A DNA stretch of 64,000 nucleotides, taken from assembly GCF_013702265.1 (NCBI RefSeq), contig NZ_CP059348.1, positions 2,108,001 through 2,172,000 on the forward strand. The letters are read 5' to 3'. The position numbers and the translations under genes were made by a program. The notes beneath the pieces were generated by a model. The model did not search any database. It was given only the letters and a program-made list of their open reading frames with translations, and had not been told where the DNA came from. Source of the stretch: Providencia rettgeri (GTDB lineage Bacteria > Pseudomonadota > Gammaproteobacteria > Enterobacterales > Enterobacteriaceae). Shown in pieces: positions 27,916 to 36,614 of the stretch. Positions within the stretch are counted from its first letter, which is position 1. Every line of letters begins with the position of its first letter.

Positions 27916-28227
27916 ATGATCGCAGTGATATTTGAAGCACGTATTGCACCGAATAAACAGGGACGTTATTTATCTTTAGCAGAAAAATTAAAGCCGTTAC
28001 TGAGCGATATTGAAGGGTTTATTTCAATCGAGCGTTTTCAAAGCTTATCGAACGAGGGCAAGATATTGTCACTGTCATGGTGGGAAAGCGAATCGGCAGT
28101 TTTGCAATGGAAACAAAATATTTTGCACATGGATGCTCAACAAGAAGGCCGCGAAACGATTTTTGATTTCTACAAAATCAGTATTGTTAATATGGTTCGA
28201 GAATATGCGTTTGAAAAGGATAAATAA
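27916..28227 (+). CDS. ABM-domain protein (antibiotic biosynthesis monooxygenase fold)
   Basis: 103 residues of the dimeric ABM fold: [35 protein letters not shown] start, then [22 protein letters not shown]. The fold can act as a cofactor-free monooxygenase or as heme- or substrate-binding. First gene of a likely operon: the ACT gene starts 2 bp after its stop and the ArsR gene follows by overlap. ATG 27916 has AAGGAG upstream. Function otherwise unknown. Confidence 0.85.
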   Translation: MIAVIFEARIAPNKQGRYLSLAEKLKPLLSDIEGFISIERFQSLSNEGKILSLSWWESESAVLQWKQNILHMDAQQEGRETIFDFYKISIVNMVREYAFEKDK

Positions 28228-28229
28228 TA

Positions 28230-28649
28230 ATGTTTGATATTCATGTGGTTTTAGACGGCAAACCAGGGCAATTGGCGCTGTTAGGAAAAACATTAGGTAA
28301 TAACCATGTGGGTTTGGAAGGTGGCGGAGTATTTACCGTCGATGGGAAAAGCCATGCACATTTTCTTGTTAAGGATGGGATAAAAGCGAAAACTGTTTTA
28401 GAATCGATGGGATTATCTGTCGAAATTAACAAACCGATTATTCGTAAATTAAGACAGGAAAAGCCGGGGGAGCTAGGGGAAATAGCACAAATATTAGCGG
28501 ATCATGATGTGAATATTTTAGTGCAATATAGCGACCATGCTAATCAGTTAATACTGATTACCGATAAAGTGGATATTGCTGAGTTAATCACGCGTCCTTG
28601 GGCGGTAGAGAATTTTTTGAATGACCATAAAAACACCAACAATGACTGA
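28230..28649 (+). CDS. ACT-domain protein
   Basis: 139 residues, best read as two ACT-like regulatory domains (about 1-60 and 70-130; [30 protein letters not shown] is the clearer one). ACT domains bind amino acids or similar ligands and control an associated enzyme or regulator. No enzyme domain is attached. It lies 2 bp after an ABM gene and overlaps the ArsR-type gene start in an ATGACTGA stretch, so it could sense a ligand for that group. No named homologue recognised. Confidence 0.82.
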   Translation: MFDIHVVLDGKPGQLALLGKTLGNNHVGLEGGGVFTVDGKSHAHFLVKDGIKAKTVLESMGLSVEINKPIIRKLRQEKPGELGEIAQILADHDVNILVQYSDHANQLILITDKVDIAELITRPWAVENFLNDHKNTNND

Positions 28650-29321
28650 TACCACCACATTAGAATTATCTATAGCCGCGATTGGAGCGGCTATTTCTGA
28701 TAGTTCTAGGGTAAAAATACTGTGCGCTTTAATGGATGGAAGGGCGTGGACAGCAACGGAGCTGGGCGTAGTTGCGGAAATTTCAGCATCACCGCGAGCA
28801 GTCACTTAACAAAGTTATTGGACAACCAACTGATCACGGTTATTTCCCAAGGAAAATATCGCTATTTTCGAATTGCGAATGAAAGCGTTGCCAATATGAT
28901 TGAAAGTATCATGGGATTATCTGCAAGCAATGCCTCTCAAGCCAAAATAATGACACCGCCGAACTTAAGAAAATCTCGAACTTGTTATAACCACTTGGCC
29001 GGTGAAGTGGCCGTTCATATTTATGATGCACTTAGGCAGCAAAACTGGCTCACTGAGAATGGAACCGAGATTACGTTATTAGGTATTGAGAGCTTTAGAA
29101 AAATGGGGTTCGATTTTAATTTCAAGCATTCAACAAAGGTTTGTTGCCCATGTTTAGATTGGAGTGAGCGACGTTTTCATTTAGGCGGCCAAGTTGGTGC
29201 GGCTTTTCTTGTGCATGCCGAAAAGCAAGGCTGGCTGTTCAGGCATGCGGGTTATAGAGAAGTGACTATCAGTGAAAAAGGGCGTAGGGCGTTTGCGAAA
29301 TACTTTGGTATTAATCATTAA
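28642..29321 (+). pseudogene. ArsR-type winged-helix regulator, frameshifted
   Basis: Two frames together encode one regulator. Frame 1 from ATG 28642 gives the N-terminal winged-helix part (ISDSSRVKILCALMDGRAWTATELGVVAEISAS) and stops at 28807-28809. The +2 frame continues without loss as TASSHLTKLLDNQLITVISQGKYRYFRI and runs to 29321 with a Cys-rich segment KVCCPC. The break is at about 28788-28793, where TCAACCGCG would be expected and TCACCGCG is seen, so one base appears missing. It is either a true inactivating mutation or a sequencing error. The gene overlaps the ACT gene by 8 nt and the alaX remnant by 11 nt. Confidence 0.82.
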
Positions 29322-29565
29322 GATATATTTCGACCCGTTCTTTTCCTTTGCCGATATTCACTCTTTTTAACCGAATGGTACCAATTTCAGCTGTGGATCT
29401 GACGTGTGTGCCGCCACAGGGAACTTTAGAAAACCCTTCAATTTTCCAGTACCTACGTTCATTAATTTCATCATCAAACCCAGTCTGAATTTGATGATCC
29501 TCAAGAATGATTTCATTGGCCTTTACGGCTAAATCGGGAAGCAGATTTGTGATACTTTCTAGCAA
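29311..29565 (-). pseudogene. alaX-like alanyl-tRNA editing protein, C-terminal fragment
   Basis: 84 residues matching only the last third of AlaX editing proteins; the zinc motif CGGTH (with VRSTAEIG) is present. The N-terminal HxxxH zinc half, needed to hydrolyse Ser-tRNA(Ala), is absent. The first usable codon is TTG 29565 and the frame is open back only to 29608, where it meets the toxin stop codon. The gene appears truncated at its 5' end by the DNA that now holds the YhaV-like remnant and dif. The fragment is probably inactive. Confidence 0.8.
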
Positions 29566-29569
29566 GCAA

Positions 29570-29599
29570 TAAAAGGCTGGGGTTCTATGAAAGAACCCC
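29570..29599 (-). terminator. Hairpin terminator after the toxin remnant
   Basis: GGGGTTC and GAACCCC form a 7-bp stem; on the minus strand TTTT follows four bases later. Confidence 0.65.
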
Positions 29600-29607
29600 G
29601 ATATTAT

Positions 29608-29961
29608 TTACTTCGCGGCTTTAAGCAGCGCATCCCAGTCATCCGGTGGATGACCTTTTTTCAGCATTTTACCGAATACTTTATAGGCGTCCGTTTTACT
29701 GCCGTAAGTGCGCAGTGTGCTGTCATCATTAACCCATGCCAGAACAATGATTTTTTGGCTGAAATTATATCGGAAGAATAACCGGTACCGGCCATTACCA
29801 AATTTGGCTCTGGACCAGTTCGTGTATTTCTCACTGATGGCATTACCCGGCCTGAATTCCGGGGTGCGGGGATCACTTGTGATGTTCGCTATTGATCTCA
29901 GCAGATGAGCTAAAATCTTTGTGTCAGCTTTTTTCTGATAAGTATCATTGAAAGGGTCCAT
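29608..29961 (-). pseudogene. YhaV-type ribonuclease toxin, N-terminally truncated
   Basis: 117 residues align with YhaV (154 in E. coli) from about residue 38 onward: NWSRAKFGNGRYRLFFRYNFSQKIIVLAWVNDDSTLRTYGSKTDAYKVFGKMLKKGHPPDDW. The first 35-40 residues and the PrlF antitoxin that normally precedes YhaV are missing. ATG 29961 has no clear ribosome site, and an in-frame stop is four codons upstream. YhaV is a ribosome-dependent mRNA interferase. The catalytic C-terminal region is intact, so a short active form cannot be excluded, but loss of the antitoxin argues for a remnant. Confidence 0.78.
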
Positions 29962-29998
29962 CTCATGAAGTTATTGGTTATTGTGTCCCATTAATTCA

Positions 29999-30026
29999 AT
30001 TTAACATAATATGCATTATGCGAACC
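29999..30026 (-). other. dif: dif: XerC/XerD chromosome dimer resolution site
   Basis: Read on the minus strand, three parts follow directly: XerC half GGTTCGCATAA, central TGCATA, XerD half TTATGTTAAAT. This differs from E. coli dif at two of 28 positions (T for G at position 4, C for T in the centre). XerCD, activated by FtsK, recombines such sites to resolve chromosome dimers at division. Supporting context: Ter sites and tus lie 13-20 kb to the right and KOPS octamers point to it. Dif is also the target of Xer-using mobile elements, so a second copy outside the window is possible. Confidence 0.93.
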
Positions 30027-30423
30027 TAAGTGTGAAATGAAGGAATCCAGCGTAATCGTGTTGGTTCGTTTATCGCTTAAACTGCCTTTTATCTATGACC
30101 AATTAAGCTTTTAGCCGTCGCTTCATGTTCGCCAGTTAAAGTTCCATGAGATTTAAAATGTGAGCTTGGGGATCATACTGGCGTTGTTAACTTTGACGAT
30201 TGAACTTCCTTACCCATTTTGTCATCGGTACTTTTAAATGACAGATCACCTCAATGCATTATGAATAAGTTAAGATTTTATTTAATAGCAAATGAAGCAT
30301 CCAAAATACTAAAGCACAGACTACTCTCAAAAGTTATCACCCTACGTTTGACGCCAAACAAAAATATAGCGGTACATTACTTCTATAATGACTGGCTATA
30401 TTTACTCATATAGATGTGGTCAC
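30027..30423. other. Gene-free flank between dif and roxA
   Basis: About 400 bp with no credible gene on either strand. A TATAAT at 30384-30389 lies 35 bp before the roxA start and may be its -10, but no good -35 is at the right distance. No clear repeat or RNA structure noticed. Confidence 0.5.
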
Positions 30424-31545
30424 ATGGCTAACAAACTGAATCTTAACTGGCCTGAATTTTTAGAAAAATACTGGCAGAAAAAACCCGTTGTATTGAAAAA
30501 TGCATTTCCTGATTTTGTCGATCCTATCACTCCAGATGAACTGGCCGGTTTGGCGATGGAACCGGAAGTCGACAGCCGCCTAGTCAGTTTTATTGATAAC
30601 AAATGGGAAGCGAGCCATGGCCCGTTTGAGGACTACAGCGAATTAGGCGAAAAAGGATGGTCGCTGCTAGTGCAAGCCGTCAACCATTGGCATATGCCTG
30701 CCGCTGAACTGGTGAAACCGTTCCGCGTACTGCCTGAATGGCGTCTTGATGACTTGATGATCTCCTATTCGGTGCCTGGCGGTGGTGTTGGGCCACACAT
30801 TGATAACTATGATGTTTTCATCATCCAAGGAATGGGACGCCGCCGCTGGCGAGTCGGTGACGCCCTTCCCATGCGTCAGTTTTGCGCACATCCAGCATTA
30901 TTGCATGTCGACCCGTTTGAGCCGATTATTGATGTAGAAATGGCGCCGGGCGATATTCTGTATATTCCGCCGGGATTCCCTCACGATGGTTTCACCTTCG
31001 AAGATACCATGAACTATTCTGTCGGATTTCGTGGCCCGACTGGGCGCGATTTGCTGAGTAGTTTTGCAGACTATGCGCTGGAACAGGATTTGGGCGGAAT
31101 AAATTATGGCGATCCTGACCTGAAAGTCAGTAAAAATGCAGGAACCATGGAATCTCATGAGGTTGAACGCCTACGAGCAATGATGATTGAAATGGTCAAC
31201 AAGCCCGGTGATTTTGAACAGTGGTTAGGCCGTTTTGCAACCACCCCTCGCCATGAGCTGGATATTGCCCCTGCAGAACCGCCGTATCAGCCGGAAGAAG
31301 TACTGAGCACTTTGAATGCCGGTGAAAAATTGATACGACTAAGTGGGTTGCGTGTTATGCGCATCGGAGATTATTTTTTCGTGAATTCAGATGGTTGGGA
31401 TACCTCAGAAATAAAGGGTGCCGACGCATTATGCCAGCTTACGGAAGTCGGAATGAATGAGCTCGGTGAAGCATTGGAGAACCCAATTTTTGTCGCTGAG
31501 TTGACCGAATTTATCAATCAGGGATATTGGTATTTCGAAGAGTAA
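30424..31545 (+). CDS. roxA: RoxA (YcfD), ribosomal protein uL16 arginine hydroxylase
   Basis: A 373-residue JmjC-type 2-oxoglutarate/Fe(II) oxygenase that hydroxylates an arginine of ribosomal protein uL16 (Arg81 in E. coli). The iron triad is His125, Asp127 and His187, at the same numbers as E. coli. The PGGGVGPHIDNYDVFIIQG strand and PGDILYIPPGFPH motif are intact, and a C-terminal winged-helix dimer region follows. ATG 30424 gives the family N-terminus; the longer frame to 30388 has no support. It is the first gene right of dif. Confidence 0.95.
   Translation: MANKLNLNWPEFLEKYWQKKPVVLKNAFPDFVDPITPDELAGLAMEPEVDSRLVSFIDNKWEASHGPFEDYSELGEKGWSLLVQAVNHWHMPAAELVKPFRVLPEWRLDDLMISYSVPGGGVGPHIDNYDVFIIQGMGRRRWRVGDALPMRQFCAHPALLHVDPFEPIIDVEMAPGDILYIPPGFPHDGFTFEDTMNYSVGFRGPTGRDLLSSFADYALEQDLGGINYGDPDLKVSKNAGTMESHEVERLRAMMIEMVNKPGDFEQWLGRFATTPRHELDIAPAEPPYQPEEVLSTLNAGEKLIRLSGLRVMRIGDYFFVNSDGWDTSEIKGADALCQLTEVGMNELGEALENPIFVAELTEFINQGYWYFEE
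30863..30870 (-). other. KOPS-type octamer pointing left, toward dif
   Basis: GGGAAGGG on the minus strand, matching GGGNAGGG that loads and orients FtsK. Inside roxA, 0.8 kb right of dif. Confidence 0.6.
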
Positions 31546-31566
31546 ATAACATCAGCCTAATAAGAT

Positions 31567-31593
31567 AAAACACCTGCAAACGGGTGTTTTATT
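31567..31593. terminator. Bidirectional terminator between roxA and a LysE gene
   Basis: AAAACACC and GGTGTTTT form a stem with A- and T-rich flanks on both sides. Confidence 0.8.
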
Positions 31594-31615
31594 TCAGCGT
31601 TCCCCTGCTTTCAAA

Positions 31616-32236
31616 CTATCTTCGACTTATCGCCAATTTTGCGGCAAACAATAGAAACAACAATCCGGTCACGCGATCCATCCACTTAACCACCGCTGGC
31701 TTTTTCAAAATTCCAGAAGCATACCGAGTTGCGGCAATAAGCGTTAATGACCACAGCGTGCCAATCACTACGTGTATAGTAACCAGAAGAAATGTCCAGC
31801 CTATAGGAGAATGTCCGGTTGGAATAAACTGCGGTAAAAATGAAACATAGAAAATGCCCATTTTGGGGTTAAGCACATTACCCAACATCCCTCTTAGGAA
31901 CCAATTGCTTGCAGGATTTTTTACTTCTTGACTCAAGCTAAATTGTTGTCGTGGTCGTAGTAACAATTGAATGCCTAACCAGAAAAGATAGGCTGCCCCG
32001 CACCATTTCAGCAATGTATAAGCAAGTTCAGAAACCGCTAATAAAGCCCCCAAACCAAAGGCCACTAATGCGCCCCAGATAAAACAGCCAACATCAATGC
32101 CTAACGCTGCATGGAAGGCTTTTCGGCCACCTTCAACGGCCGCGGTACGGAGAATGAGTGCGGTATCAAGACCCGGAGTTATGGTGAGAAGTGTTGCTGC
32201 GAGAGTGTAAGCAAGTAGAGAATCTGTAACGGACAT
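31616..32236 (-). CDS. LysE/RhtB-family exporter
   Basis: 206 residues with about six hydrophobic segments. ATLLTITPGLDTALILRTAAVEGGRKA is the LysE-family opening (TPG motif), and MLGNVLNPKMGIFYVSFLPQFIP is the second conserved block. It likely exports an amino acid or related metabolite. No regulator is directly adjacent; the neighbouring LysR gene has the same orientation and lies upstream across about 90 bp, so read-through or separate promoters are both possible. Confidence 0.88.
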   Translation of the reverse strand: MSVTDSLLAYTLAATLLTITPGLDTALILRTAAVEGGRKAFHAALGIDVGCFIWGALVAFGLGALLAVSELAYTLLKWCGAAYLFWLGIQLLLRPRQQFSLSQEVKNPASNWFLRGMLGNVLNPKMGIFYVSFLPQFIPTGHSPIGWTFLLVTIHVVIGTLWSLTLIAATRYASGILKKPAVVKWMDRVTGLLFLLFAAKLAISRR

Positions 32237-32322
32237 GCGCTATCTCCGAAAGAGTTAAGACTACTGAAATACTTACACAGTTGCAACAGTCATGGCGATC
32301 AGTGATGAAATCTTATCTTTCA

Positions 32323-33231
32323 TTACGATTCATTACTCGTCATAAACTCAATAAACTTTCTTGTTTTCAACGGAATATAACGGGCATAGGGATAAATTAA
32401 AATAAACGGACGCGTTGTTCCTGCGTACTCTTGCAAAACTTCTACCAGCTCACCGCGTTGCAATTCTTGCTCGACAGTAAATCGATATACTTGCATAAGG
32501 CCAGCACCATTTTTCACTAATGTCAGAGTGGCCAAAAAATCCTGCTGGCATAACAAACGCCCTGTCGTCTCTACTTTTACAACATTCCCTTGTGAACGAA
32601 ATGTCCACGGTATTTTTCTACCGCTACTGGGTAAGGAATACTGAATACATTCATGATGCATGAGGTCAGAAAGTGCATGGGGTGTGGAATGCTGCTGCAA
32701 ATATGAAGGTGCCGCCACAATGATGAGTTCAGCATCCTCAAGGCGACGGGCAATTAATCCTGAATCATGTAACTCACTTCCTCTGATAGCAACATCATAG
32801 TTATCCTCTGAAAAATCAATATTTTCATTACTGACCTCCAGATTTATTTTCAACTGAGGATACAGAGAACAGAACTGATTTAATCGAGGGAGTAATCGAT
32901 AATGCGCATAGAGTGTTGGAACACTAATCCGAAGTATCCCTACTGGAACCTGATGTTCCCCAGAGATTTTGTTTTCGGCCTCAATGAGCTGATTCAGCGC
33001 ATTTCTGCAATCCAAATAATATTGTTGCCCCGTGTCGGTTGTTCGCATACTGCGTGTCGTTCTAACAAATAATCGGGTTTGCAATCTTTTTTCAAGTCGG
33101 CCAACAGAACGACTGACAGCCGCTGGTGTAACGCCAGCTGCATTAGCCGCCGCTGTAAAACTACCGGTTTCTACGGTAAGGCAGAACAATTCGATACTGC
33201 CCATTTGCATATCATCAAAATAGCGTTGCAT
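32323..33231 (-). CDS. LysR-family regulator of the tautomerase/reductase pair
   Basis: About 302 residues. Helix-turn-helix near 12-65 (CLTVETGSFTAAANAAGVTPAAVSRSVGRLEKRL) and the LysR effector domain, closest in style to the DsdC/AaeR-type group with VRTTRSMRTTDTGQQYY. ATG 33231 has AGG just upstream; GTG 33237 would add two residues. It is divergent from the tautomerase-quinone reductase operon with about 150 bp between. That is the classical LysR arrangement, so it probably senses an electrophile or aromatic compound handled by those enzymes. Confidence 0.9.
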   Translation of the reverse strand: MQRYFDDMQMGSIELFCLTVETGSFTAAANAAGVTPAAVSRSVGRLEKRLQTRLFVRTTRSMRTTDTGQQYYLDCRNALNQLIEAENKISGEHQVPVGILRISVPTLYAHYRLLPRLNQFCSLYPQLKINLEVSNENIDFSEDNYDVAIRGSELHDSGLIARRLEDAELIIVAAPSYLQQHSTPHALSDLMHHECIQYSLPSSGRKIPWTFRSQGNVVKVETTGRLLCQQDFLATLTLVKNGAGLMQVYRFTVEQELQRGELVEVLQEYAGTTRPFILIYPYARYIPLKTRKFIEFMTSNES

Positions 33232-33382
33232 AGCCACCTGAAAGATTAGTTACATAATGTATAAACTATAATAACACTGCGGTTATTTTTCAATTTTAAG
33301 TAATGAATTATTGTCATAGGCAACATCAGTACAACAACGCCAACTTCTGTAATCAGTCGATGGCACTACAGAGAATAATAAA

Positions 33383-33610
33383 ATGCCCTATATCAATATC
33401 AAAGTGACAGATGAAGGTGTCACCGACGATCAAAAAAAACGCCTCATTGAAGGTGCAACCACCCTGCTCAATCAGGTTCTTGGCAAGCCGAGATCGTCTG
33501 TTTTTGTCGTAATTGATGAAATCAAAACCGATAACTGGGGAGTTGGCGGGGAGACCGTAACCGATCTTAGAAAAACGAAAATTCACGATAAGTTGGAGAT
33601 AAAAGTATGA
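33383..33610 (+). CDS. 4-oxalocrotonate tautomerase-family enzyme
   Basis: 75 residues; Pro2, which becomes the N-terminal catalytic proline after Met removal, is present (MPYINIKV). The family interconverts enol and keto forms of 2-oxo acids and related compounds. It overlaps the following reductase gene by 4 nt (ATGA), so the two are coupled. The 75-residue length fits the PptA-like branch. Substrate unknown. Confidence 0.88.
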   Translation: MPYINIKVTDEGVTDDQKKRLIEGATTLLNQVLGKPRSSVFVVIDEIKTDNWGVGGETVTDLRKTKIHDKLEIKV

Positions 33611-34632
33611 AAGCTGCAGTAATTCATCAATTTGGTGGCCCTGAAGAAATAAAATATGAAGAGTTAAAAATGCCTCAACCGGGTTCAGGCGAAGTGCTCG
33701 TTAAAACACTGGCAATTGGCACTAACCGACTTGACCATTATGTACGTTTAGGTGAAATTTCACCCGATATCACCTTTCCCCATATTTTAGGTTCTGATGC
33801 AGTTGGCCAAGTTATAAATTGGGGCAAGGATGTCACTGGATTTAATGTTGGTGACCGTGTTATTTCAATGCCTGGTTATCCACTGGAGCCGTCAGAAGCA
33901 CATATTCGTCCAGTGACAGTTGCCAGTAGTTACGCTATTCCGGGAGTTCACACTCAAGGGACCTATGCGGAATATATTGTCGTACCTGCGCAGTGGTTAC
34001 TGATTGATAATACGGATTTACCTGTTGAACAAATCGCTGCACTTCCAGTCCCACTACTTATTGCTATTCGTTCTGTTGAAATTGTTGGTGAAGTTAAAGC
34101 CGGAGATACCGTTCTGGTGCAGGCTGGTGCGTCAAGTACAGGGATGATGAGTATTCAAGTGGCGAAAGCACTCGGTGCTCGCGTGGTAACAACAGTACAG
34201 AATTCAAACTCTGTTGAAACAGTTAAAGAATTTGGCGCCGATTTTATTATTAACACCTCTGAACAGGACTTTGTTTCCGCCATCCATGAATGGACCGAAG
34301 GGAAAGGCGTTGACGTTGCAATTGATAACTTAGGTGGCGACATTCTTCAAAAAACAATCAATGTAGTGCGGCCAGAAGGCATTATTGTCTCAATGGGCTT
34401 TATGGCAGGTACGCAAGCGACAATCGATGTGCGTAACTTTTTCTTCACTCAAAAACAGCTGCGAGGAACATTGGTTGGCGATATAGAAGATTTTTCAAGA
34501 TGGCTTCCTGCTATTAAAAAAGGGTTAATCAGACCATTGATTGACAGTACGTTGCCGTTATCTCAGGCAGCTTATGCTCATGAGCGAATTGCAAACAACC
34601 AGGCACGTGGCGCAATTATACTTATCCCTTGA
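33607..34632 (+). CDS. Zinc-type alcohol dehydrogenase-like/NADPH:quinone oxidoreductase
   Basis: 341 residues of the medium-chain dehydrogenase/reductase family. An N-terminal GroES-like domain (about 1-130) is followed by a Rossmann domain with VQAGASSTGMMSIQVAKALGARVV, a variant of the NADP-binding glycine motif. The catalytic zinc cysteine and structural-zinc cysteines are absent, so a zinc-independent quinone or enone reductase is more likely than an alcohol dehydrogenase. Coupled to the tautomerase by an ATGA overlap and divergent from a LysR gene. A detoxification role is inferred from context. Confidence 0.86.
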   Translation: MKAAVIHQFGGPEEIKYEELKMPQPGSGEVLVKTLAIGTNRLDHYVRLGEISPDITFPHILGSDAVGQVINWGKDVTGFNVGDRVISMPGYPLEPSEAHIRPVTVASSYAIPGVHTQGTYAEYIVVPAQWLLIDNTDLPVEQIAALPVPLLIAIRSVEIVGEVKAGDTVLVQAGASSTGMMSIQVAKALGARVVTTVQNSNSVETVKEFGADFIINTSEQDFVSAIHEWTEGKGVDVAIDNLGGDILQKTINVVRPEGIIVSMGFMAGTQATIDVRNFFFTQKQLRGTLVGDIEDFSRWLPAIKKGLIRPLIDSTLPLSQAAYAHERIANNQARGAIILIP

Positions 34633-34648
34633 TATTATTTCGTCTCAG

Positions 34649-34681
34649 CCACCGACCTCTATAAAAGTCGGTGGTTTAATT
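34649..34681 (+). terminator. Intrinsic terminator after the quinone reductase
   Basis: CCACCGAC and GTCGGTGG form an 8-bp stem followed by TTTAATT. Confidence 0.78.
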
Positions 34682-34866
34682 CCTATCTATCCTCATAAAT
34701 CAAAACATCTTTTTTAACAGCTAATCAAAAGATCAGCCAATCTTTCTGATTGTTCGTTATAAATAGAATCTTACTTTAAGCTTATTCTGTTATCTCAACT
34801 GATTAAATTCCAATATGATTAAAAACTATCAAGAAAACTAATTTATCCAGCTAATGGAGTATCAAT

Positions 34867-36495
34867 ATGTTTGTCACTCGCAAATTCACCAAAGGAATTT
34901 TATTTGTATCGGCGTTAGCGTCATGGCAAGCATTTGCTGAATCAGCACCGCTTTTGCACCCTCTTAAGCTCAATCAAGCCACGATCTTTTTACGCGGTGC
35001 TGAGTTAACGAATAGCGCCACTGTTAATTTACCGCAAGGCGAAAGTAAACTGGTTTTTACCAATGTTGCTGACCACCTTGATCAAAAAAGCCTTTCTATT
35101 AGCTTAGATAATGAAGATGTTTTGATCCGCTCAATTGACGTGCAAACCGTCGCGGTGGAACCTGTCTACACGGGTGAAGTGGCAAATTTAAAAACACAAA
35201 TAGATGCGATAACCAAACAAATTTCAGAGCTTAATATCAAGATAAAAGTGGGTGATGACCAACTCGCTTTACTGAAAGATCAGCGTTTTTTTGGTGAAAC
35301 AACAACATTATCCCTTGAGCAGTCCGCATCTAAATTGGAGTTTATTCGCAAGCAAATGTCTGCGATATTGAGTGAAAACTTAGCGTATCAGCAGCAGATT
35401 GATGAATTGACAGAGAAACAAGCATTATTGCAGGCAAAATTTGAAGGAATTCTTCCCGATAATATTGGTGAGCAGACGCAAATTGTGTTGACGGTTGATA
35501 CACCCAAAAATTTGAGCACTAACATGCAAATCTCGTATGTCACCCCCGATGCCGGTTGGTCTCCAAGTTATGATATTCGCGCTAAAGATATTGATAAACC
35601 AGTCAAGATTACCTATAAAGCTGATGTTATTCAAAATACAGGCTTGGACTGGGATAAAGTTAAACTCACCCTTTCCTCTGCCAATCCAACACGCAATATC
35701 ACCCCGCCATTTTTAGCACCATGGCTATTGTCAGTTTACGATCAATATAATCAAGGCTATATGAGCGAAAAAATGTCCGCGACCATGGATATGGAAGTAG
35801 CAGCACCCGCGCCAGTAGCGGAACTCTCTACAGTAAAAAAACGCAGCCCGGGTATGGCAAACTATGTGTCAACCAATACCAATGGCGTGAATCTCAGCTA
35901 CAACATCGAATTACCTTTTAGCTTAGCCTCTACCCCTAAAGCAAAATCTATTACCATTAAGCAAGCGGATATTGACGCAAAATATCGTTATACATCAACA
36001 CCAAAAATGGCTGAAGAAGTCTATTTGCAAGCACAAATTGATGACTGGGATACACTGAATTTACTGAATGGCCCTGCAAATATTTACTTTATGAACAGTT
36101 ATGTCGGTGATTTTTACGTAAATTCAGGGCAATTAACTGAGACTCTCGATATTCCATTCGGCGTGGATGATAACATTCAAATTTCTCGTGTGAATAATGC
36201 GGCTATGCGTAAAAAACCGTCCTTTATGGGCTCCACAGTTGAGCAAAAAGAAAGTTTCTTAATTAAGGTGCGTAATACACGGAAAAATGACATTAAACTA
36301 TCTGTTTACGACCAACTCCCGACGAGCAGAGATACCGATATTAAAGTGCTCAACCCTGAATATAAGGGCGGAAAATTGGATGAAACAGAGAATAAGATTG
36401 AATGGGATTTAACGCTTAAACCTCAAGAAACGGTCGAGTTGCCGTTAAGTTATACGCTGAAATACCCTAAAAATAAGCAGATTAATGGATTATAA
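34867..36495 (+). CDS. DUF4140/DUF4139 periplasmic protein
   Basis: 542 residues. A signal peptide with cleavage after AFA at about residue 24 leads into a DUF4140 N-terminal domain (ATIFLRGAELTNSATVNLPQGESKLVF). A helical coiled-coil region at about 105-195 follows, then the long DUF4139 beta region (VTPDAGWSPSYDIRAKD, then the C-terminal half to LPLSYTLKYPKN). Some relatives are called MuiA family, but no activity is established. ATG 34867 follows TGGAG. Monocistronic. Confidence 0.84.
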   Translation: MFVTRKFTKGILFVSALASWQAFAESAPLLHPLKLNQATIFLRGAELTNSATVNLPQGESKLVFTNVADHLDQKSLSISLDNEDVLIRSIDVQTVAVEPVYTGEVANLKTQIDAITKQISELNIKIKVGDDQLALLKDQRFFGETTTLSLEQSASKLEFIRKQMSAILSENLAYQQQIDELTEKQALLQAKFEGILPDNIGEQTQIVLTVDTPKNLSTNMQISYVTPDAGWSPSYDIRAKDIDKPVKITYKADVIQNTGLDWDKVKLTLSSANPTRNITPPFLAPWLLSVYDQYNQGYMSEKMSATMDMEVAAPAPVAELSTVKKRSPGMANYVSTNTNGVNLSYNIELPFSLASTPKAKSITIKQADIDAKYRYTSTPKMAEEVYLQAQIDDWDTLNLLNGPANIYFMNSYVGDFYVNSGQLTETLDIPFGVDDNIQISRVNNAAMRKKPSFMGSTVEQKESFLIKVRNTRKNDIKLSVYDQLPTSRDTDIKVLNPEYKGGKLDETENKIEWDLTLKPQETVELPLSYTLKYPKNKQINGL

Positions 36496-36540
36496 CTCGC
36501 TAAATAAGTTAATTATTTTATCGGTGTAAAAGAACTAAAT

Positions 36541-36558
36541 AGGGGCTTGGAAGCCCCT
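36541..36558. terminator. Possible terminator after the DUF4139 gene
   Basis: AGGGGCTT and AAGCCCCT form an 8-bp stem with a 2-base centre. The T-run is poor. Confidence 0.4.
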
Positions 36559-36614
36559 TAATAATAAGGTTAGAATGATTCAAAACAAACAACGATAACA
36601 ACCTGAGGTACCTA

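Noticed and set aside
30219-30413. 64-residue frame in the gene-free flank between dif and roxA
   Set aside because: TTG-type start, no ribosome site, no recognisable domain, and composition typical of AT-rich noncoding DNA.
33245-33262. Ter-like TTAGTTACATAATG in the LysR/tautomerase spacer
   Set aside because: Loses the core after TTAGTTACA and has no position-6 C. It is more likely part of the promoter region.
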